A DNA stretch of 64,000 bases from Algibacter marinivivus. GTDB taxonomy: Bacteria; Bacteroidota; Bacteroidia; Flavobacteriales; Flavobacteriaceae. A program made the position numbers and the translations under genes. Within the stretch, counting starts at the first letter, position 1, and every line of letters starts with the position of its first letter. The DNA lies in the NCBI RefSeq assembly GCF_003143755.1, contig NZ_QFRI01000002.1:650670-714669 (forward strand), given 5' to 3'. Under the pieces are notes generated by a model. That model was given only the letters and a program-made list of their open reading frames with translations. It was not told the DNA's origin and did not search any database. This document shows positions 1-8,963 of the stretch, in pieces.

Positions 1-243
1 AGTTTTTTTTGAAGGTTTTAAAAGTTTAATCCTTCTTAAAACACTAAGAACCTTGTTTTCTATTTTAAAGAATAAGGAATTATTGGTTTTTTGATGAAGC
101 ACATAAGACGCTTTGAAATTTGACATTTTCTTAGCCAATAGCAATTTGGAATCTACTTCCATATTTAGCAAACCAAGATGTAATCTTGCACATGCTTTTC
201 CTGCACCTCCTACATCGCTTGTATTAACCAATAACACCTTCAT
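1..243 (-). CDS. Glycosyltransferase, N-terminal fragment cut by window edge
   Basis: Only the first 81 codons are present; the gene continues past base 1. The protein starts MKVLLVNTSDVGGAGKACAR, which is the usual opening of GT-B glycosyltransferases of the GT4 type: a beta strand, then a Gly-rich loop, then an amphipathic helix. Its ATG is 10 bases downstream of the stop of the neighbouring methyltransferase, so it is the next gene of the same minus-strand polysaccharide operon. The role inferred is sugar transfer during assembly of the repeat unit exported by the genes upstream. Donor and acceptor cannot be told from this fragment. Confidence 0.7.
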   Translation of the reverse strand, partial: MKVLLVNTSDVGGAGKACARLHLGLLNMEVDSKLLLAKKMSNFKASYVLHQKTNNSLFFKIENKVLSVLRRIKLLKPSKKT

Positions 244-253
244 TTATTAAATA

Positions 254-1234
254 TTAATTTTTCATCTCCTCCTTTAATGCATAAATACACAAACCTGAAG
301 AAAGCCCCAATAACTGTAATATCTTTCTAAAAATTAGATTAAAGTAATCAAAAATCTCTCTTATACCTTTTTTAAAGTTAAACTTCATTATACTAAATAG
401 GGCACTTTTAATACTAGGTGATGGTATATTAGGCCAATAATAAGGATGTCCTAACCTATAATGAATTTTTTTATAAGGCATTATATTATGCGCAGATAAA
501 AGGTCAGATAAGTTATTCATCCTAAATGCATACAAATGCCTTGGCGGATCTAAGGCGAAAGGACGCTTCTTTAACAACTCAATAAATGACACATTTTTAA
601 AGTTATCCTTATATAGCTTTAAATAAAAATTTCTAACGTTTTTGGTTAATATAAGTTCAATACCTGCATTGTTATCCGTTTCTATAATTAAAACTCCATT
701 ATTTTTTAAAACTGAAGAAATACCATGTATTACCTCAGAAGGGTTTGTAACGTGTTCGATTACATGTCTAAAAAAAACAATATCATATTGCTTTTTATTA
801 TTAAGAAAAAACTCATTTAGGTCTTGCTTCACAATCTGGTTTAGTCCCAATTTATCCATTGCAAAACTAACAGAAACAGGATCTTTCTCAACCAAAATTG
901 ATTCAAGTCCGAATGTATTTGCTGCTTTTGAATAATAACCTAGTCCACCACCTAAATCAAGAAAAGATTTACCCTCCAGAGAATCAAACTTTAAATTAAG
1001 TTTTTCAACATACTCTTTCATAGAATGCAAAGCCCAATCCATTTTTTTTTCATCAAAAGCAACAGCTATGTCTTTATACATGCCGTTATAATAATTATTT
1101 AACTCACTAAAACTTGGCTGCTCATTTACAAAAGCTACTTTACAATAATTACATCTAAATATATGGTTAACATTATTCTTATTTTCAAGAACTAAATAAG
1201 GCACATTTTGAGTATTGCATACTTTACAAATCAT
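254..1234 (-). CDS. Class I SAM methyltransferase with N-terminal zinc ribbon
   Basis: This 326-residue protein has two CxxC pairs at its N-terminus (Cys3/Cys6 and Cys28/Cys31), forming a likely zinc ribbon. The SAM-binding motif FLDLGGGLG is at residues 91-99 and an HVIEHV motif follows near residue 157. This layout matches sugar C-methyltransferase-like and Methyltransf_12/23-type proteins common in polysaccharide loci. The start codon overlaps the end of the upstream radical SAM gene by 11 bases, so the two are translationally coupled. It probably methylates a sugar or lipid-linked glycan; the exact substrate is not visible. The family call is firm and the substrate is inference. Confidence 0.75.
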   Translation of the reverse strand: MICKVCNTQNVPYLVLENKNNVNHIFRCNYCKVAFVNEQPSFSELNNYYNGMYKDIAVAFDEKKMDWALHSMKEYVEKLNLKFDSLEGKSFLDLGGGLGYYSKAANTFGLESILVEKDPVSVSFAMDKLGLNQIVKQDLNEFFLNNKKQYDIVFFRHVIEHVTNPSEVIHGISSVLKNNGVLIIETDNNAGIELILTKNVRNFYLKLYKDNFKNVSFIELLKKRPFALDPPRHLYAFRMNNLSDLLSAHNIMPYKKIHYRLGHPYYWPNIPSPSIKSALFSIMKFNFKKGIREIFDYFNLIFRKILQLLGLSSGLCIYALKEEMKN

Positions 1235-3395
1235 TATTCAATTGTATTAATTCCTTTATTGACATTCCTCTATTTTCAACATTATTGTCTTTAAGATACG
1301 CTTCTATTTTACCACCCATAGTATAATCTAAAGCTAAAAAATTAGTATTTAAGGTGTCAGCAAATAAAACAGAATGAAATCGCATACAGATATTTAATTC
1401 GGATTGCTGCATGCTTTTTGCAATAGAGTCAACAGTTGATAATTTTTTATCATAACTCACTCTTAAGTCCTTCTCAAAATATGTTTTAATAAAGCGCCTT
1501 GAAAAGTCTCTATCATCACCCCCTAAAACAAAATTATGCATGTGATTAAATACTATTTTATCTACTTTAAACTCTTCAGCTTTCTTTTTAATTAAGTATG
1601 CCAATGCGTCTTCAAATTCTTTTTTAACTGAAACAAATTCTGTTTCAGACATATCTCCTCTTGCATAAAGGTATTCCCAATCTCGAAGATATAAGGATAA
1701 TACTTTTTCTTGTTTAAGCGGTGTTGATTTTGGGAAACGCTTTAAATAAGATTTTGCGGGGTCTCCTATCATTTCAGTATTAGGTAAATTAAAATGCTTA
1801 GAAGCATAAACTTGACTCTTCTTATCTCTTAACTTAATCTCGTTAGAAAGCTTTAGTATTTTATGAATGGCTGATTTATATTTATCATGATTTATTGGCC
1901 CCAATCCACAACCATAAACCGTTCTTTTTTTATTATATTTTTTTGCAGTAGTAAATGATAATAAAGGGACATACAACTCATTCAAATCCATTAAAGGCCC
2001 GCCACCCATAATAACCTCATCACATGTTTTGCAATATCTTATAAACTCCAAATTACTAGTATTAACAACTGTAGCTTCAATTTGAAGTTCTTTTATAGTT
2101 TGATGGGTTATAAAAGGGTATAAACTACCAATAATTACATTTAAACTATCACCATATTTCTGCTTATAAGCTTCAACAATACTTCCTAAAATAGCTTTAT
2201 CTCCAACTGTCTCTGTTCCATACCAACCAACAATCAATATACTATATTTGTTTTTTGGTAGTTTTGGTGTTCTTAAAAAACTAGATAGTTTTAAAACCTT
2301 ATTCTCATTATGTAACTTTAAAAATTTCTTTTGAAATTTATCTTTATAAACTTCAACCTGTTCTTTATAAGTAATTTCAGCGTGATAATCATGAATACAA
2401 TCATCGCACTCATTTAATATTATTCTCTTTTTTTCTTCAAGATTAGACTTATAAATTACAGAGGATGCTATTTCTATACCATTACCAATAGTTTTAGATT
2501 TTGGTGCACAATAAGCTAACTCTCCTTTGGCATTAATATTTATTCCTTTTTTATGATATGGACAACCTGTAGTTCTCTTACCTCCCAATAAAATATTTTG
2601 AATACTAGAATACGTTCGTTTATAAGTCTTATTTGTTTCATAAGCTCTTTTAAGTTTCTCAAAAAATAAGGCTAAATGATAACTTTCATCTGATGTAAAA
2701 TTTCGGATAACCTCTTCTCTGTCTTCATTATATAAACGTTTAATAAACTCTGCCACTCTAAAACGTCCATAAATATTATTTGTTTTTGCAAAATCCAACA
2801 GCTCATCAATTTCCCAAACATTCTCTTTTGAAATTGTTGCTCCAAAAGAAATTGGAATTTTTAAATCATACTTTACATAATTTATAACTTCTATAGCTGT
2901 TTTAAAATTTCCTTCTCTACCTCTAATTTTATCATGTATCTCACCATAACCATCTAAAGACACCATAACACTAAAATTTATATTATGTTCTTTACATAAT
3001 TTGTTTATTGCTTGTAGTTGTTGCTTCACCTCATCAACTTTAATACAATTGGTAATTATACTTAAGTATTTTAATTTAGGAAGGAAATCTATACACGCTT
3101 TATATAAATCAACTAAATCATTTCTCAAAGTTGGCTCACCGCCAGTAATACCTACTCCAGTTATTTCTGAATAAAGTCGATCAGAAAAAATGACTTTTAA
3201 GTCATCATAAGTTATTTCTTTATCCTGCTTATTCTTCCAAATATTACACATGGTACATTTGGAATTACAAATATCATTAGCATTAAGGTTTATGAGAACT
3301 GGCTTTTCTGTGTTGCTAATAAAATTTATTTCATTAAGTTTTAAACGCAGTAGCGTTTTTAGCTTTTGAAATATTTTTTTTATTTTTTTCCACAT
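1224..3395 (-). CDS. Radical SAM - polysaccharide pyruvyl transferase fusion protein
   Basis: This 723-residue protein joins two enzymes. Residues about 30-340 form a radical SAM domain with the CxxxCxxC cluster motif at Cys43, Cys47 and Cys50, a GGEPTL motif near residues 85-90, and later cysteines (278, 296, 330, 333) that look like a SPASM-type auxiliary cluster. Residues from about 383 to the end match the polysaccharide pyruvyl transferase (WcaK/CsaB) fold, with GWYGTETVGDKAIL near 390-403 and CMRFHSVLFADTLN near the C-terminus. It lies inside the polysaccharide export operon, 36 bases after the ABC ATPase gene. The inferred role is to modify a glycan and add a pyruvyl ketal. No internal start or stop suggests a frameshift artefact. 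Confidence 0.8.
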   Translation of the reverse strand: MWKKIKKIFQKLKTLLRLKLNEINFISNTEKPVLINLNANDICNSKCTMCNIWKNKQDKEITYDDLKVIFSDRLYSEITGVGITGGEPTLRNDLVDLYKACIDFLPKLKYLSIITNCIKVDEVKQQLQAINKLCKEHNINFSVMVSLDGYGEIHDKIRGREGNFKTAIEVINYVKYDLKIPISFGATISKENVWEIDELLDFAKTNNIYGRFRVAEFIKRLYNEDREEVIRNFTSDESYHLALFFEKLKRAYETNKTYKRTYSSIQNILLGGKRTTGCPYHKKGININAKGELAYCAPKSKTIGNGIEIASSVIYKSNLEEKKRIILNECDDCIHDYHAEITYKEQVEVYKDKFQKKFLKLHNENKVLKLSSFLRTPKLPKNKYSILIVGWYGTETVGDKAILGSIVEAYKQKYGDSLNVIIGSLYPFITHQTIKELQIEATVVNTSNLEFIRYCKTCDEVIMGGGPLMDLNELYVPLLSFTTAKKYNKKRTVYGCGLGPINHDKYKSAIHKILKLSNEIKLRDKKSQVYASKHFNLPNTEMIGDPAKSYLKRFPKSTPLKQEKVLSLYLRDWEYLYARGDMSETEFVSVKKEFEDALAYLIKKKAEEFKVDKIVFNHMHNFVLGGDDRDFSRRFIKTYFEKDLRVSYDKKLSTVDSIAKSMQQSELNICMRFHSVLFADTLNTNFLALDYTMGGKIEAYLKDNNVENRGMSIKELIQLNNDL

Positions 3396-3431
3396 AGAAA
3401 ATTTATCTGTAGAGACAATATATTTAGTTAT

Positions 3432-4703
3432 TTAATCGGATTTAATACTCCATTTACAATCTAGTGCAACGCAACCAAAATCTACACCCTTATATTTATG
3501 AAACATACTACCTGTTTCTTCAATCCTAAAGTTTATAATATCAAATAAGCTTCTTATTTTCTTTTTATTTGGAATATGATATCCTACTATAACTCGATAT
3601 TCACTAGGTAATAATACCGATTTAGGGAATTTAATATTTGAAAAATAGACTCCCTCTTTTTCTATGAAATTATTTAAATCTTCTACCGAAGAAAACACAG
3701 TCCTTTCGTTTTGATCTTTAATTCTAAAACCTATGGAACCGTATTCAATAATATCTTCAGTAACTCTTAGTTTCACTTGTAAAGTTATTTGATCTTCAAA
3801 ACCAAACAAACCTGAAATATTATTGTCTTTGTCTCGCATTGATACTTCCAATATATCAGCGCCTTCATTTGGATTATCGTTTACATAGTGTGCAATATCA
3901 TTAGCTACATCACTTTTTAAATAAAAATCTACGGCATCATTAGTATTACCCTCAAAAACAGTAGTTCCGTGTTGTAAAACTATAGCTTTAGTACATAAAC
4001 TCTTTACAGCTGCCATATTATGGCTTACGAATAACACAGTTCTGCCATCACTATTACTGATGTCTTGCATTTTACCTATGGCTTTCTTTTGAAATTCAGA
4101 ATCTCCTACTGCAAGTACTTCATCAATCACCAAAATATCTGGGTCTAAGTGCGCTGCAACTGCAAATGCTAAGCGCACTGTCATACCTGATGAATAACGT
4201 TTCACAGGTGTATCTATATAGCGTTCACAACCCGAAAATTCAACAATTTCTTTTAACTTTGATTGAATCTCCCTTTTAGTCATTCCTAAAATAGCTCCAT
4301 TCAAAAACACATTTTCCTTTCCTGTCATTTCTGGATGAAAACCTGTTCCAACTTCTAATAATGATGCTATTCGTCCTTTAGTTTTAATTTCTCCAGTGGT
4401 TGGACCGGTTACCTTAGAAAGAATTTTAAGTAATGTAGATTTACCTGCTCCATTTTTTCCAATAATACCTACAACTTCTCCTCTCAGAACTTCAAAATTA
4501 ATATCCTTTAATGCCCAAACATACTCTGAATCTCCTTTAATACTTCTATCGTTGCTTTCTCCTATTTTTAAATACGGATCTTCCTTTCCTCTAATTCTGC
4601 TCCACCATCTATTTAAATCATGACCAAGTGTACCTGTTCCAACTAAACCTAAACGGTATTGTTTTGAAAGATTTTCTACTTTTAAAATGATATCTTTTTC
4701 CAT
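3432..4703 (-). CDS. Polysaccharide ABC exporter ATPase (Wzt-like)
   Basis: This 423-residue ATPase drives export of a lipid-linked polysaccharide across the inner membrane. It has a Walker A motif GKNGAGKST at residues 82-90, the ABC signature SSGMT at 171-175 and a Walker B ILVIDE at 190-195. After about residue 250 there is an extra beta-rich domain like the C-terminal carbohydrate-binding domain of Wzt, which in E. coli O8/O9a recognises the modified non-reducing end of the O-antigen. The start overlaps the permease stop by one base (ATGA-type coupling), so the two form one transporter. That this copy also reads a chain-end modification is inference; the upstream-encoded SAM enzymes would be candidates to make it. 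Confidence 0.9.
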   Translation of the reverse strand: MEKDIILKVENLSKQYRLGLVGTGTLGHDLNRWWSRIRGKEDPYLKIGESNDRSIKGDSEYVWALKDINFEVLRGEVVGIIGKNGAGKSTLLKILSKVTGPTTGEIKTKGRIASLLEVGTGFHPEMTGKENVFLNGAILGMTKREIQSKLKEIVEFSGCERYIDTPVKRYSSGMTVRLAFAVAAHLDPDILVIDEVLAVGDSEFQKKAIGKMQDISNSDGRTVLFVSHNMAAVKSLCTKAIVLQHGTTVFEGNTNDAVDFYLKSDVANDIAHYVNDNPNEGADILEVSMRDKDNNISGLFGFEDQITLQVKLRVTEDIIEYGSIGFRIKDQNERTVFSSVEDLNNFIEKEGVYFSNIKFPKSVLLPSEYRVIVGYHIPNKKKIRSLFDIINFRIEETGSMFHKYKGVDFGCVALDCKWSIKSD

Positions 4704-5575
4704 TAGATAGTATCTATAAAACTCTTTTCGGTTTTATTAAAAATGATTATCCCTATCAGAAAAAGTAAGATGCTTACTAGAGCTGTATACATCATTTTTG
4801 ATAGTGAATAATCTCCAACTCCTAAAGTCATGTATCTAAAAGCTTCAATTATGGTCGTCATAGGATTGAACTCAACCACCCAAGAAATATTTGGTAATTT
4901 TTGTTTAAAATACGATAATGGGTACATGACTGCAGAACCATACATAAGCAATTGAACACCAAAACTTATTAAGAATTTTAAATCTCTATATTTGGTGGTC
5001 ATTGAAGATATAATCATTCCTAGACCTAAACCCAATAACCCCATGAAGAATATTAACAATGGTAAAAAAATCATGGCTTTTTGTGGACTAGATTGTGCTG
5101 CTTTATCAGTAAAAAAAACATAGTAAATATAGAATCCAATAAAAACTAATATTTGAATTCCATATTTAACCAAGTTTGTAAAAACCACAGATAGTGGTAC
5201 GATAACTCTTGGGAAATACACTTTCCCAAACAAGCTTTGGTTTTGCCCAAATGTATCACTAGTTCCTGTTAGACACTCTTTAAAATAATTCCAACATGTA
5301 ATACCTGCCAGGTTGAATAAAAATGACGGCACCCCTTCTCCAGTTGGAATATTAGCCATGTTATTAAATATCAATGTGAAAATTACCGAAGTAAAAAGTG
5401 GTTGAATAAAATACCACAGCGGACCGAGAATAGTTTGCTTATAAACTGTAATGACATTACGTTTTACAAACAAGAAAAGCAAATCTCTATAAAACCAAAT
5501 CTCTTTAAGATTTATGTCAATTAGTTTTTGCTTAGGGGAAATGGTATAAAGCCAATTTTCGTTTTTATTAATCAA
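4703..5575 (-). CDS. Polysaccharide ABC exporter permease (Wzm-like, ABC-2 family)
   Basis: This 290-residue integral membrane protein has the N-terminal amphipathic region, then about six hydrophobic segments, typical of ABC-2 permeases such as Wzm, KpsM and TagG. The motif LGPLWYFIQPLF near residue 50 is characteristic of the family. It is the membrane half of the exporter whose ATPase is encoded immediately downstream with a one-base overlap. Upstream, 15 bases separate it from the BY-kinase gene. It should form a channel for an undecaprenyl-linked or otherwise lipid-linked glycan. Confidence 0.9.
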   Translation of the reverse strand: MINKNENWLYTISPKQKLIDINLKEIWFYRDLLFLFVKRNVITVYKQTILGPLWYFIQPLFTSVIFTLIFNNMANIPTGEGVPSFLFNLAGITCWNYFKECLTGTSDTFGQNQSLFGKVYFPRVIVPLSVVFTNLVKYGIQILVFIGFYIYYVFFTDKAAQSSPQKAMIFLPLLIFFMGLLGLGLGMIISSMTTKYRDLKFLISFGVQLLMYGSAVMYPLSYFKQKLPNISWVVEFNPMTTIIEAFRYMTLGVGDYSLSKMMYTALVSILLFLIGIIIFNKTEKSFIDTI

Positions 5576-5590
5576 TTTGTAATTAAATTT

Positions 5591-8053
5591 TTAAATTTTA
5601 AAAAAAGATTTAATATGTGACATAAATGTCTTTTTAACATCATCGTCATTGTAGCCATTACCATAACTTCCATAACCGTAGCCGTAGCCGTAGCCGTAGC
5701 CGTAGCCGTAGCCATATTTACCTTTTTGGTCATAACCATTGTAAACAAAGCTTAAGTTCTGTATTTCTCCTTTGTTATATTTTGTATTAATAAGGTTTAT
5801 CATACCTTTTTTAGTATAATCTTGCCTAACAACATAAATAGTAGCGTCTGCATATTCTGTAAGCTCTAGAGCGTCAGCAACAAGACCAATAGGCGGGGTA
5901 TCTAATACTATATACTCGTAAGTTTTTTTGAGTTCTACAATTAAATCACCCATTCTTTCTCCAATTAATAATTCCGAAGGGTTTGGAGGTATAGGCCCCG
6001 AAGTAATAACATCTAAATTTGGAACTTTAGTACTTTGTTTAACACCTTCAATATCTTTTTGTCCAATTAAATAGTTAACAACACCAATATCATTTTTTAT
6101 ATCAAAATCACCAAATATCTTTGGTTTTCTTAGGTCTAAACCAACTAAAATTGTTTTCTTACCACTCATTGCAAAAACTGTTGCAATATTTATGGAACAA
6201 AATGTTTTACCCTCACCACTTACAGAAGAAGTAACCATGACAGTTTTTGTCCCTTCTAGATTATGCTTTTTATAAAAGTATTGTAAACTGGATCGAATAG
6301 ATCTAAAGGCCTCTGCTATAGTAGATTTTGGTTTTAAATGTACAGCAAGGTTATTATTTAAATTATTTTTACCAACAACACCTAACAAAGGTATAGAGGA
6401 CAACTTTTCTAACACTTGAGGGTTATGTAATTTGTTATCTAAATAAGTCAAAAGAAACGCTAATAATAACGGTGGCAATAACCCTCCAATTATAGCAAAC
6501 AAATACCGAGAACTTAATTTTAAATCTATTGGGGTTGCTCCAGTATCTTTTGCAGGATCAATAACAAATATATCTGAAACACTAGCAGACTTTATAATAT
6601 CGGCTTCTCCTCTTTTTGCCAAAAACACATTATATGTTTTTTCACTCAAAGCGTATTGCCTTTGAATATCAAATAATTTTTGTTGAGCTTCAGGCAACTT
6701 TCTTATTTTAGCATCCTCTACAGCTATTTTATTGTTAATTAATTGTCGCTCTCTTTTTAACTCATTTGTTACTGAGCTTATGTTTTCCAAAAGCACTATT
6801 TTTAAGCCCTCAATTTGCCTATTTAAGTCAGCAAAAATTGTAGCATCTTTTCTAACTGTTGAGCCGTATTTAGATTTCTGAACAGATAATTCGTTAATTC
6901 TAGATACATTTGAAAGTATATTTCCCTCATCGATTCCAGAAACAGCAGGAGCAGGAACTTCCGTAAAACTATTACTGGTTTCCAAGTAATTTTTCAAACT
7001 TGAATAATAAGCTAATTTTCTATTTATCTCTTCTTTACTTGATTCTAAATCTGTTAGCTTAGTATTAATTGCTAGACTTTTATCATCTAAATTAAAAATC
7101 CTATTTTTCTGCCTGTAATTATTTAAAGAATCAGCATTCTCACTAAGTTGCGTTTTCACTCTATTTAGTTGATTATCAATAAACTCAATTGTATTTGTTA
7201 CAAATTGATTTTTCTTATTTAACTGATCGTCACTTAAAACCTTTACAGTTTCATTTAAATAATCAACAATTTTTGCTTTATTAACATCCACCATACTCAG
7301 ATTTAATATGGCAGAATTTCTAGGGTTATTTATATTTAATTTACTTCTATATTTAGCAACTACTGCATCAAAATCATTAAACTGAATAAAAAACTCTTGA
7401 TTTTCTGAAACACTTCGGTCTTCGGCTATATAAACAACTCCACTTATATATGGCGAATTAATTGTATCACCCAAAGTAAGTACTTTTCTATATTCACCTA
7501 CAGGGATATTTAAATTTTCTTTTTTGTATGTAGAAAAATTTTGAGTCCTATGTTGAGTGGTTTCAAAATTTATAAATAATTCATATTTTCCTTCTTTAAG
7601 AAACGTTATTCTTACAGGTATATTTAATATTTGATTTGTATCTGGTATCAGGTTAATTCTAAAAGGTGCACCTGTATAAATATCATCTTTTCTAAATCTT
7701 GCTTGTTTTAAGTAAGTAATGTAGTATTCAAGATTATTTACTACTTTTTCATGAACAGAACGCGACCTTAATGAAGTCATCATGGTTTGTACTTTACCAG
7801 AAACACCGCCCCAATTAAAAGTTAAACTAGTATTGGATGTAAATAACGGGTTTGATTCTTCCTCAACTGAAATCTGAGTACTTAACCTGTACGATTGTTG
7901 CTTTCTGATATTTTGTTGGTAAACAATAAATATTCCAATAATTATAAACAAAAGAAACAATTTCCAATAGCTAAATATTCGAAATAAAAAAGCTTTGATA
8001 TCAAATGAAGGTTGCTGTGACTGTGATTCTGAAATTTCAAATTCTTCTTCCAT
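5591..8053 (-). CDS. Wzc-like polysaccharide co-polymerase with BY-kinase domain
   Basis: This 820-residue protein has a transmembrane helix near residues 30-48, a long periplasmic region with coiled coils (about 270-470), a second membrane helix near 518-538, and a cytoplasmic bacterial tyrosine kinase domain. Kinase motifs are Walker A SGEGKT at 612-617, Walker A' ILVGLDLRKP at 635-644 and Walker B YIVLDTPP at 714-721. The C-terminus carries a tyrosine-rich tail of alternating Tyr-Gly at about 780-796, the presumed autophosphorylation cluster. In the family, cyclic phosphorylation of this tail controls oligomer assembly and chain length. The gene sits 9 bases after the OPX gene. The tail is encoded by a hexanucleotide tandem repeat, noted separately. 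Confidence 0.92.
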   Translation of the reverse strand: MEEEFEISESQSQQPSFDIKAFLFRIFSYWKLFLLFIIIGIFIVYQQNIRKQQSYRLSTQISVEEESNPLFTSNTSLTFNWGGVSGKVQTMMTSLRSRSVHEKVVNNLEYYITYLKQARFRKDDIYTGAPFRINLIPDTNQILNIPVRITFLKEGKYELFINFETTQHRTQNFSTYKKENLNIPVGEYRKVLTLGDTINSPYISGVVYIAEDRSVSENQEFFIQFNDFDAVVAKYRSKLNINNPRNSAILNLSMVDVNKAKIVDYLNETVKVLSDDQLNKKNQFVTNTIEFIDNQLNRVKTQLSENADSLNNYRQKNRIFNLDDKSLAINTKLTDLESSKEEINRKLAYYSSLKNYLETSNSFTEVPAPAVSGIDEGNILSNVSRINELSVQKSKYGSTVRKDATIFADLNRQIEGLKIVLLENISSVTNELKRERQLINNKIAVEDAKIRKLPEAQQKLFDIQRQYALSEKTYNVFLAKRGEADIIKSASVSDIFVIDPAKDTGATPIDLKLSSRYLFAIIGGLLPPLLLAFLLTYLDNKLHNPQVLEKLSSIPLLGVVGKNNLNNNLAVHLKPKSTIAEAFRSIRSSLQYFYKKHNLEGTKTVMVTSSVSGEGKTFCSINIATVFAMSGKKTILVGLDLRKPKIFGDFDIKNDIGVVNYLIGQKDIEGVKQSTKVPNLDVITSGPIPPNPSELLIGERMGDLIVELKKTYEYIVLDTPPIGLVADALELTEYADATIYVVRQDYTKKGMINLINTKYNKGEIQNLSFVYNGYDQKGKYGYGYGYGYGYGYGYGSYGNGYNDDDVKKTFMSHIKSFFKI
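5676..5711 (-). repeat. Hexanucleotide tandem repeat encoding the Tyr-Gly tail
   Basis: Six perfect copies of CCGTAG (plus-strand reading) lie inside the BY-kinase gene and encode alternating Tyr and Gly; degenerate copies flank them. The period of six keeps the frame, so slippage would add or remove Tyr-Gly pairs from the phosphorylated tail without breaking the protein. Confidence 0.95.
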
Positions 8054-8062
8054 CTGTTAAGA

Positions 8063-8857
8063 TTATAAATTTCGAGTTAAGAAATAGGTAGACACTAAAA
8101 CAGACAGAATTGATGAAATAGTTGTAATATTTTGAATAGCTGTTTGTCCAGCACCAATTGATTTACGTTTTAGTGGTTTTACTAAAATAATATCATTTGG
8201 TTGTATAAAGTAAAACGGAGATTTCATAGCTTTAATATCTGTTAAATCAATATGATGTATTTTTTGTCCGTCAGGATATTGTCTAATTACTAAAACATCT
8301 TTTCTATCACCAGTCTGAGATATATCCCCTGCATTCGCAAGAGCTTCAATAATATTTACACGATCTTGAAATAAAGTATAGACACCTGTACCACCGACTT
8401 CTCCAGTAACAGTATAGCGGAGACCAGACAACTTAACCGTAACAAAAATTTCTGCAGTTTCTTTAAAGTATTGCTTTAAAAGTTCACTTTCAACTTTAGT
8501 TTCAATTTCGTCAATCGTAAAACCTAGTACGTTTATCTCTCCAAGAATAGGAAATTCTATATTACCGTGTAAATCAACAGTAAATCCATTAAAATAAAGT
8601 CCAGCGTCATTTTGCATATTATTATTCGCACTTTCAACAGGATTAAAAATACCAACAAGTTCTTTATCTAACGCTTTAACGTTTATACTTAAAATATCAC
8701 TTACTTGGACCTTGTAAGGTTTTGGCAATTCATTAAGAATTAAAGAAGACTCAGTACCATCTCCTTTATCTTGCAAATAAACGAGATCCTTATTAGTTAT
8801 ACATGAATTTAGCAAGACACCTATAACCAGTAAAATTACAAGAAAATAACGCTTCAT
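8063..8857 (-). CDS. Outer-membrane polysaccharide export lipoprotein (OPX, Wza-like)
   Basis: This 264-residue protein begins MKRYFLVILLVIGVLLNSC, a lipoprotein signal with lipobox LNSC. A Poly_export (PES) domain follows with the typical YKVQVSDILSINV segment, then SLBB-type domains (FTVDLHGNIEFPILGEINVLG and YTVTGEVGGTGVYTL regions) and a hydrophobic C-terminal segment that may form the outer-membrane helix. The frame is open to an ATG at 8905, but the start at 8857 is preferred because it gives a clean lipoprotein signal and a TATATTTG promoter element lies at 8880-8887. It is the first gene of the polysaccharide operon and supplies the outer-membrane exit for the glycan. Confidence 0.9.
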   Translation of the reverse strand: MKRYFLVILLVIGVLLNSCITNKDLVYLQDKGDGTESSLILNELPKPYKVQVSDILSINVKALDKELVGIFNPVESANNNMQNDAGLYFNGFTVDLHGNIEFPILGEINVLGFTIDEIETKVESELLKQYFKETAEIFVTVKLSGLRYTVTGEVGGTGVYTLFQDRVNIIEALANAGDISQTGDRKDVLVIRQYPDGQKIHHIDLTDIKAMKSPFYFIQPNDIILVKPLKRKSIGAGQTAIQNITTISSILSVLVSTYFLTRNL

Positions 8858-8879
8858 ATTGAGGCAGATTGATTTATCA

Positions 8880-8887
8880 CAAATATA
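8880..8887 (-). promoter_or_regulatory. Bacteroidota -7 promoter element for the polysaccharide operon
   Basis: Reading the minus strand, TATATTTG matches the TAnnTTTG consensus. It lies 22 bases upstream of the ATG at 8857 and supports that start. No TTG at the ideal spacing was found. Confidence 0.5.
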
Positions 8888-8963
8888 AGTTTTCGTTATG
8901 AACAATAAAACTTATAACGTGTTTTTTGGTTTTTTGTGCGTTATTTGCAAAAAATACTTGCTT

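Noticed and set aside
5676..5711. On/off phase variation by slippage of the hexamer
   Set aside because: A six-base unit cannot shift the frame, so only tail length could vary.
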